A stretch of DNA of 10,345 nucleotides from an uncultured Streptococcus sp. (GTDB lineage: Bacteria; Bacillota; Bacilli; Lactobacillales; Streptococcaceae), in the NCBI GenBank assembly GCA_902470035.1, contig CABREZ010000047.1:1-10345 (forward strand), given 5' to 3'. The position numbers and the translations under genes were made by a program. The notes under the pieces were generated by a model. It was given only the letters and a program-made list of their open reading frames with translations. It was not told the DNA's origin and did no database searches. Shown one piece after another: positions 5,646-10,345 of this stretch (its first letter is position 1; every line of letters starts with the position of its first letter).

Positions 5646-5882
5646 TTAATCAATATACACTTTCTTCTGTATTTCTTTCTTCATCACAAAGGGATTTACC
5701 AGCTCATGGTATTCATCATAGGCATCCAAAAGAGAGCCTCTCTGAAAGACAATTGACTTCTCTTTTAAATAATACTCCGAGTGAATCGTTACCGAACCAT
5801 GACATCACTGCTAAAGAACAACTCAATGAATAATACCAGGATCAGGCTAGCAAAGAGACTAAAAAGTAGCCCCCCTCAACAT
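5646..5882 (-). pseudogene. Frameshifted remnant of a small membrane-anchored protein gene
   Basis: No intact gene fits here, but two protein-like pieces join if two compensating frameshifts are allowed. From ATG 5882, dropping one base of the six-G run (5875-5870) opens MLRGLLFSLFASLILVLFIE and on to about FFSSDVMVR, a hydrophobic helix. Adding one base near 5790-5795 returns to the original frame, which reads VTIHSEYYLKEKSIVFQRG, then a stretch ending KKEIQKKVYID at the stop 5646-5648. The C-terminal piece alone is about 48 clean codons of ordinary composition. Together they make about 78 residues: one N-terminal transmembrane segment and a soluble tail. Alternatively, the 5' part could belong to a frame open from 5950 that joins at the same G run if one G is added. 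I do not recognise the family. Sequencing error in the homopolymer is possible. This accounts for the otherwise gene-free stretch 5619-5953. Confidence 0.5.
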
Positions 5883-5953
5883 TCTTCCAACTGACTATTT
5901 GTGTCCGATAGAAGGGATACCAGTTGTAAATGAAAACGAAAAACGTTCTTGCC

Positions 5954-6307
5954 TTAAATAATGATCAATAGGATATGAACACCTAATCGAAGCCAATGAT
6001 CAATTAGAGGCGTATCTGGATCACTATTTTTACTATCTAAGAATAGGCTGAGCGATAACAAAAGTAAAGCAAGGGCAATGACTATTTTCAGAGATAGCAT
6101 CATACCACCAATAGCAAGAGTAGCTAGAAAGCCAAAAAATGGCAACGGGCTAAATAAAAATGACAATAAACTGAAATAGAGCATAAACGAAGAGAGTATC
6201 AATAAGCCGTAAACAATCAACTTAGTGAAAATTGAGACTCTTTTTCCTTCTCTTTTCATTTTTGATAGTGAATAAATGACATAGATCATATAGATAAAAA
6301 GTAGCAT
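5954..6307 (-). CDS. Unrecognised small multi-helix membrane protein
   Basis: A 117-residue, very hydrophobic protein that I do not recognise. Likely membrane segments are residues 1-14, 28-52, 54-72, 73-90 and perhaps 105-117. Between them is a basic loop at about 15-27 (KMKREGKR), expected to be cytoplasmic, and a short acidic stretch SKNSDPDTP before the last helix. No catalytic motif, cysteine pair or signal cleavage site is seen. The start at ATG 6307 has AGGAA about 9 bases upstream. The gene is co-directional with the quinone oxidoreductase gene before it (102-base gap) and the broken membrane-protein gene after it. Codon and base use look more AT-rich than in uvrB or the pyr genes (impression, not computed). 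That it is a real gene rests on its length, helical pattern and ribosome site. Confidence 0.65.
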   Translation of the reverse strand: MLLFIYMIYVIYSLSKMKREGKRVSIFTKLIVYGLLILSSFMLYFSLLSFLFSPLPFFGFLATLAIGGMMLSLKIVIALALLLLSLSLFLDSKNSDPDTPLIDHWLRLGVHILLIII

Positions 6308-6325
6308 ATGGAATCATTCCTATGT

Positions 6326-6353
6326 TTTATAGATTATGTAATAGTTTAACCAA
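6326..6353 (-). promoter_or_regulatory. Possible promoter of the small membrane protein gene
   Basis: TTGGTT (6353-6348) and TATAAA (6331-6326) are spaced by 16 bases on the minus strand, with the gene start 19 bases downstream of the -10. The surrounding DNA is AT-rich, so a chance match is quite possible. Confidence 0.35.
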
Positions 6354-6409
6354 AAGCCAATCAAAATACAACTAAAGACACTAACTTATCAGTAGTAACC
6401 CATCTCTGA

Positions 6410-7033
6410 TCAGAGTTTCTTCATTTCTGCTGCTACCTTTTGGAGATGCTGTTCCCGTATGCTAGCGGTGTTCACATCCCGGCCGACTTCTCCCAAGATG
6501 CAGACGCGCTTGGTTTTGATCCCACAGTGGTTCAAGACGGCATTCTTCAAAACAGATATACCATAACTATCTGGAATGTTGAGAGGGCCTGAAAAAATCT
6601 TGTACCACCAAGTAGGCGCCATGGAGGTCGCATAAATACTGGCGGTTTTGCCTTTAAGCAACTTCTTGAATTGCTTGCCTCTAAGGTAATTCCAGATGAA
6701 GCTTCCTTGATCATTGGCCGAGTATGCAATCCCTGGTGTAAAGGCCCGGTCAATCCAGCCCTTCATAAGGCTCGGCATACTACTCCACCAGATGGGATAG
6801 ACAAAGATCAGGTGATCCGCCCACTGGATCAATTTTTGAGAACGAAGGATAAACGGATCTTCCTCCATCCGCTTTCGATAGCCGTAGCGAAGGACCGGGT
6901 CAAAATCCTCTTCATTGAGATTGATCACTTCTAGCACGTGGCGATTTGAGTTAATATTTTCGACAATGGTTTGAAAAATAGCCTGGCAGTAACTTTCCTT
7001 ATCGGGATGCCCATTGATGACTAAAATTTTCAT
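6410..7033 (-). CDS. NAD(P)H dehydrogenase (quinone)-type flavodoxin-fold oxidoreductase
   Basis: A 207-residue protein of the flavodoxin-like fold family that contains NQO1/MdaB/KefF-type NAD(P)H:quinone oxidoreductases. These FMN/FAD enzymes transfer two electrons from NAD(P)H to quinones or related acceptors in the cytosol. Visible features are the N-terminal beta strand and phosphate loop KILVINGHPDKESYCQAI (residues 2-19), the conserved YPIWWSSMPSLMKGWIDRAF (79-98) with the family's W-W-x-x-P-x-x-x-K-x-W-x-D pattern, and the GK(K/T)-type segment at 127-140 leading to a TSMAP loop. Length is as expected. The ATG at 7033 has AAGGAG. It stands alone between the GNAT pair and the small membrane protein gene. 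The physiological acceptor cannot be inferred from context. The stop codon is embedded in a 12-bp palindrome (6404-6415). Confidence 0.9.
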   Translation of the reverse strand: MKILVINGHPDKESYCQAIFQTIVENINSNRHVLEVINLNEEDFDPVLRYGYRKRMEEDPFILRSQKLIQWADHLIFVYPIWWSSMPSLMKGWIDRAFTPGIAYSANDQGSFIWNYLRGKQFKKLLKGKTASIYATSMAPTWWYKIFSGPLNIPDSYGISVLKNAVLNHCGIKTKRVCILGEVGRDVNTASIREQHLQKVAAEMKKL

Positions 7034-7078
7034 TCGTATTCTCCTTCAAGTCTTTTTTTCGTTCAATCTCTTTCATTC

Positions 7079-7109
7079 TTTATACTTGATTAATTGATAA
7101 TGGTTCCAA
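7079..7109 (-). promoter_or_regulatory. Possible promoter of the quinone oxidoreductase gene
   Basis: TTGGAA (7109-7104) and TATAAA (7084-7079) are present on the minus strand in the gap after the GNAT gene. The 19-base spacing is long, so this is only a candidate. Confidence 0.3.
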
Positions 7110-7127
7110 GATTGATAGATACGTCCT

Positions 7128-7625
7128 TTAGGAATTTTTATTTGAAGAACATATCATCCGCAATTCCTTAACAGGTTTTCCAAGTTTAAGTATTTGTTCT
7201 TGGCCATCAAAGGTAAAACCCATTTTTTGATAGAAAGCAATGGCTCGCTTATTATCTTTCAATACCCATAAATAAATTTCAGAGAATTGATCAAGAGCAA
7301 CAAATGCAGCATGCATTAACTGTTTACTCACACCTTTTCCATAGTAATCTTTTAAAACATATAAGGCAATGATTTCACCAGCTTGAATAGTCTCACCACG
7401 AAAATTTCCATAACTGATAAAACCAACGACCTTCTTTCCATCCATCGCAATCAAAGTATTTTCTGGATACTTTTGACTAAAGAAACGACATCTATCTAAT
7501 GTCATCGTCTCCTGATAATCTGCAGGTAAAAGGTCATCATAAGCCTCTCTCCACGTTTGCCAATGAACGAGGGACTTGCCTTCTATCTCTTCAGGAGTTT
7601 CCATCTGTTTGACAGTGATGACCAT
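7128..7625 (-). CDS. GNAT-family N-acetyltransferase (first type)
   Basis: A 165-residue GNAT protein that should transfer an acetyl group from acetyl-CoA to an amine; the acceptor is unknown. The central strand VVGFISYGNF (66-75), EIIALYVLKDYYGKGVSKQLM (84-104) with the acetyl-CoA pyrophosphate loop YYGKGVSKQ, and the C-terminal LWVLKDNKRAIAFYQKMGF (119-137) with the motif B asparagine and Tyr are all present. This is the typical layout of a standalone RimI-like GNAT. The ATG at 7625 has a strong GGAGGAAG site inside the 3' end of the preceding GNAT gene, which it overlaps by 35 bases, so translation is probably coupled. It looks more AT-rich than uvrB. No clear terminator follows. Confidence 0.88.
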   Translation of the reverse strand: MVITVKQMETPEEIEGKSLVHWQTWREAYDDLLPADYQETMTLDRCRFFSQKYPENTLIAMDGKKVVGFISYGNFRGETIQAGEIIALYVLKDYYGKGVSKQLMHAAFVALDQFSEIYLWVLKDNKRAIAFYQKMGFTFDGQEQILKLGKPVKELRMICSSNKNS

Positions 7626-8154
7626 TTGCTTCCTCCCATTCTTCTCTCAAAATGCCGTATTTAATACTATCATAATAAACACCTTGATAATAACGAACTT
7701 TTGGAATATGAGCTTCTTTTTTCATTCTTAATTTTTCAGCCAATTTCATCATACCAAAATTTCCTGACCAAGTTGTCAAACCAAGATGCTCCAACTCCAA
7801 GTAATCCTGAAATGTCCGATCTATCCACTGTAGCATAGCAGCTTTTCCAATTCCAGAGTTCCAAAATTTGTTATCATAAATACAAATTCCCAATTCCATC
7901 CATCTTGTTTCTTTACATACCCAGTAGCGCGAAACAGTCCCAACTAGTTTATCATCAACAAAAATACCAAGGCGATTTGAGTTGTTTAGAGTGGATTCTA
8001 ATTTTTGTAGTTTAAATTCTTGAAAATTAGGAAAATACTGATAATCGTCATAATAGGGAGCGTCATACTGCTTCCAAATTGGATTAGATTGTGAATAAGC
8101 AATTTCCCACAAAGGCACCAAATCTTCTTCTATTAGTTTTCTTAAATCGATCAT
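7591..8154 (-). CDS. GNAT-family N-acetyltransferase (RimJ/RimL-like)
   Basis: A 187-residue acetyltransferase of the GNAT_3 type that includes RimJ/RimL protein N-acetyltransferases. It begins with IDLRKLIEEDLVPLWEI, has a core strand LVGTVSRYW (70-78), and MELGICIYDNKFWNSGIGKAAM (86-107) with the acetyl-CoA loop NSGIGKA. It ends with the subtype's VYYDSIKYGILREEW (159-173). The acceptor, whether protein, antibiotic or small molecule, cannot be told. The ATG at 8154 lies 9 bases after the uvrB stop, and its GAGGG site overlaps that stop, implying co-transcription with uvrB. Its 3' end overlaps the next GNAT gene by 35 bases. It has no close sequence resemblance to that second GNAT beyond the shared fold, so the pair does not look like a recent duplication. 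Confidence 0.88.
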   Translation of the reverse strand: MIDLRKLIEEDLVPLWEIAYSQSNPIWKQYDAPYYDDYQYFPNFQEFKLQKLESTLNNSNRLGIFVDDKLVGTVSRYWVCKETRWMELGICIYDNKFWNSGIGKAAMLQWIDRTFQDYLELEHLGLTTWSGNFGMMKLAEKLRMKKEAHIPKVRYYQGVYYDSIKYGILREEWEEANGHHCQTDGNS

Positions 8155-8163
8155 ATTTATCCC

Positions 8164-10152
8164 TCAATCCAAGGCCTTGACTTCCAACATCATATCGCGG
8201 ATTTGGGCTGCCAATTCGAAATCAAGCACTTCGACGGCTTCTTGCATCTGGCCTTGCAGTTTCTTGATCAGTTCCTTGCGCTCTTGGCGGTTGAGACTGG
8301 TGATATCCACTTCCTTGTCTTCTTCCTTGCTCACCGCCTTAGTAACAGAAATAAGATCTCGGATTTCCTTCTTAATGGTTTGTGGCACAATGCCATGCTC
8401 TTCATTATAGGCCATCTGAATCTGACGACGACGGGCCGTTTCATCAATGGCTTTTTGCATAGACTGGGTCATGGTGTCCGCATACATGATGACATGACCT
8501 TCGCTATTACGAGCTGCACGACCGATGGTCTGGATCAGTCCGCGTTCATTACGGAGGAAGCCTTCCTTGTCCGCATCGAGAATGGCAACCAGACTGACTT
8601 CTGGTACGTCAATCCCTTCCCGAAGCAGGTTGATTCCGACCAAGACATCAAAAACACCCAGACGCAAATCACGGATGATTTCCGTCCGCTCCAAGGTCTT
8701 AATGTCCGAGTGCATGTATTTCACCTTGACGCCCATTTCCTTGAAGTAGTCCGTCAAATCTTCTGCCATCTTCTTGGTCAGGGTGGTGACAAAGGTCCGC
8801 TCTCCACGTTCTACTCGCGCATTGATCTCACCCAAGAGATCGTCCATTTGTCCCATAGTCGGACGCACTTCCACCTCTGGATCCAGAAGACCAGTCGGAC
8901 GAATGATTTGCTCGATGACGGTATCAGTTTGTTCCATCTCATAATCGCCTGGTGTCGCAGACACATAGACGATCTGATGGACATGACTTTCAAACTCCTC
9001 ACGACGAAGAGGCCGGTTATCCAGAGCAGACGGCAAACGGAAACCATAGTTGACCAACATCTCCTTACGCGAGCGGTCTCCATTGTACATTCCCTTGATT
9101 TGTCCCATGGTCATGTGGCTTTCGTCAATCATAATGAGAAAATCTTCTGGGAAGAAGTCAAGAAGGGTGTAAGGTGGCTCTCCTTCACTCCGTCCGTCCA
9201 TGTGACGGGAGTAGTTTTCTACCCCATTGGTGTAGCCCATTTCCCTAAGCATTTCAATATCATACTCGGTCCGTTGTTTCAGGCGCTGGGCTTCTAAGAG
9301 CTTGCCTTCTTTTTCAAAGACTTTCAACTGTTCTTCTAGTTCCGCCTGAATCTTGGCAATGGCTACTTCCATATGGTCATCATTGGTCACGAAGTGAGTG
9401 GCTGGGAAAATAGCCAAGTGGTCCACTTCACCAAGGACTTGACCCGTCAAAGCTTCAACCTCACGGATGCGGTCAATTTCGTCCCCGAAAAACTCAACGC
9501 GAAAGGCATGTTCATCACGCGAAGCTGGGAAAATCTCGACCACATCCCCACGGACACGGAATTTCCCCCGTTGAAAGTCGATGTCATTGCGCTCAAACTG
9601 GATATCCACCAAGTCGTTCAGCAGTTTATCGCGAGAAATCTCGAGACCTGGGCGTAGGCTCACCACGCTATCCGAGTATTCTTTGGGAGAACCCAACCCA
9701 TAGATACATGAAACAGACGCAACTACAATGACGTCATTGCGCTCTAAGAGGGCTGAGGTTGCTGAGTGACGAAGCTTGTCAATTTCATCATTGACCGAGC
9801 TATCTTTTTCGATATAGGTATCGCTCGATGGCACATAAGCTTCTGGCTGGTAGTAATCGTAGTAAGATACGAAGTACTCGACCGCATTTTCAGGGAAGAA
9901 TTCCTTGAACTCCCCATAGAGCTGGCCTGCTAGGGTTTTATTGTGGGCGATGACCAAGGTCGGTTTATTCACTTGGGCAATGACCTGGCTCATGGTATAG
10001 GTCTTCCCCGTACCAGTCGCTCCCATCAGGATTTGCGCCTTCTCGCCTCCTTCTATGTTATCCACCAACTGTTCAATGGCCTGCGGTTGATCCCCAGACG
10101 GTTGGTATTTAGATACTAGTTTAAATTTGTTATCTGTAATTCGATTAATCAT
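8164..10152 (-). CDS. uvrB: Excinuclease ABC subunit UvrB
   Basis: UvrB is the damage-verifying ATPase of nucleotide excision repair. It is loaded on DNA by UvrA, opens the strand at the lesion, and recruits UvrC for incision. The protein is 662 residues, full length. Visible features are Walker A GATGTGKT (44-51), the DNA-clamping beta-hairpin segment YYDYYQPEAYVP (97-108), the Walker B box IDESH (342-346), and helicase motifs V-VI, including DVLVGINLLREGID and QTIGRAARN. The C-terminal UVR domain (about 620-658, RKELIKKLQGQMQEAVEVLD) contacts UvrC. ATG 10152 has GAGG about 9 bases upstream. Two GNAT genes follow with almost no gap. The reverse strand carries a 364-codon open frame, which is a shadow. 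Confidence 0.99.
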   Translation of the reverse strand: MINRITDNKFKLVSKYQPSGDQPQAIEQLVDNIEGGEKAQILMGATGTGKTYTMSQVIAQVNKPTLVIAHNKTLAGQLYGEFKEFFPENAVEYFVSYYDYYQPEAYVPSSDTYIEKDSSVNDEIDKLRHSATSALLERNDVIVVASVSCIYGLGSPKEYSDSVVSLRPGLEISRDKLLNDLVDIQFERNDIDFQRGKFRVRGDVVEIFPASRDEHAFRVEFFGDEIDRIREVEALTGQVLGEVDHLAIFPATHFVTNDDHMEVAIAKIQAELEEQLKVFEKEGKLLEAQRLKQRTEYDIEMLREMGYTNGVENYSRHMDGRSEGEPPYTLLDFFPEDFLIMIDESHMTMGQIKGMYNGDRSRKEMLVNYGFRLPSALDNRPLRREEFESHVHQIVYVSATPGDYEMEQTDTVIEQIIRPTGLLDPEVEVRPTMGQMDDLLGEINARVERGERTFVTTLTKKMAEDLTDYFKEMGVKVKYMHSDIKTLERTEIIRDLRLGVFDVLVGINLLREGIDVPEVSLVAILDADKEGFLRNERGLIQTIGRAARNSEGHVIMYADTMTQSMQKAIDETARRRQIQMAYNEEHGIVPQTIKKEIRDLISVTKAVSKEEDKEVDITSLNRQERKELIKKLQGQMQEAVEVLDFELAAQIRDMMLEVKALD

Positions 10153-10179
10153 CTCTTTGTCCTCACATATATAGACCTT

Positions 10180-10212
10180 ATTTTACCATAAATCACCAGA
10201 ATTCTCTGTGAT
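10180..10212 (-). promoter_or_regulatory. uvrB promoter with overlapping dyad
   Basis: On the minus strand an extended -10 (TGG then TAAAAT, 10185-10180) lies 27 bases ahead of the uvrB start. There is no recognisable -35. In its place is an imperfect 21-base dyad (10192-10212) with ATCAC and GTGAT arms around the 8-bp palindrome AGAATTCT. The position is right for an operator that controls the promoter, but no regulator is identified. Confidence 0.5.
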
Positions 10213-10304
10213 GAGGAATGAAGAGAGAAGAGAACATGTTACAAAATGATACGTTAAATCGGGATATGTCCGAATTACAACATCATTAATTGGACACGTA
10301 TTAG

Positions 10305-10345
10305 CATAAAAACTAAACAAGACTCTCGCAATTACTTCGAAAGTC
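10305..10345 (-). terminator. Terminator-like hairpin at the window edge
   Basis: In the minus direction GACTTTCG and CGAGAGTC pair over 8 positions (one G-U) around a 9-base loop, followed by TTGTTTAGTTTTTATG. This suggests the end of a minus-strand gene or RNA lying beyond the window. The stem reaches the last base given, so its full length is not visible. The remaining stretch 10213-10304 shows no gene. Confidence 0.4.

Noticed and set aside
5606..5833. 75-codon plus-strand open frame overlapping the NUDIX start
   Set aside because: It has no ribosome site, a low-complexity Ser-rich translation, and lies antisense to the NUDIX start and to the more convincing broken minus-strand gene.
8203..9297. 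364-codon open frame on the plus strand
   Set aside because: It lies entirely antisense to uvrB, which is unmistakable, and its translation has no domain character; it is a shadow of uvrB codon usage.
10270..10310. Possible divergent plus-strand promoter (TTGGAC with TAAACA)
   Set aside because: The -10 is poor, no plus-strand start codon or gene follows within the window, and the match is within chance for AT-rich DNA.

Overview
The window reads as chromosomal DNA of a Streptococcus, most likely an oral/viridans species. This rests on the pyrR-pyrB-carA order behind a PyrR-type attenuator, streptococcal-looking UvrB, PaaI-type thioesterase and PhnA/YjdM proteins, moderate-to-low GC, and strong AGGAGG-like ribosome binding sites. 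The species call is recognition from memory, not a search. Every gene I support lies on the minus strand, so transcription runs from high to low coordinates.

Reading in the direction of transcription: uvrB (10152-8164) comes first, followed almost without gap by two GNAT acetyltransferases (8154-7591 and 7625-7128), which probably form one transcription unit with it. Next are an NAD(P)H quinone oxidoreductase-like flavoprotein (7033-6410) and an unrecognised small multi-helix membrane protein (6307-5954). The 335-base stretch after that (5619-5953) has no intact gene, but it holds what looks like a frameshifted small membrane-protein gene (5882-5646). A NUDIX hydrolase (5618-5151) and its terminator follow.

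Then comes a two-gene unit with its own promoter: a PaaI-family hotdog thioesterase (5046-4642) overlapping a HAD hydrolase (4667-3915), closed by a terminator. A monocistronic phnA/yjdM gene (3786-3451) has a good promoter. It is separated from a Pr6Pr-type membrane protein (3203-2565) by a 247-base spacer. That spacer carries a striking small repeat-like element: 11-bp perfect terminal inverted repeats enclosing three successive hairpins.

The left end is the pyrimidine operon: promoter, PyrR-binding anti-antiterminator, competing antiterminator and terminator, then pyrR (2320-1799), pyrB (1705-788) and the first 233 codons of carA (701 to the window edge). PyrR senses UMP/UTP and closes the attenuator, while CarA and PyrB supply the first committed steps of UMP synthesis. 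Extra hairpins lie between pyrR and pyrB and between pyrB and carA.

Nothing here amounts to an obviously new defence or mobile system. The items most worth a second look are the three-hairpin inverted-repeat element, the broken gene at 5646-5882, and the dyad in the uvrB promoter.
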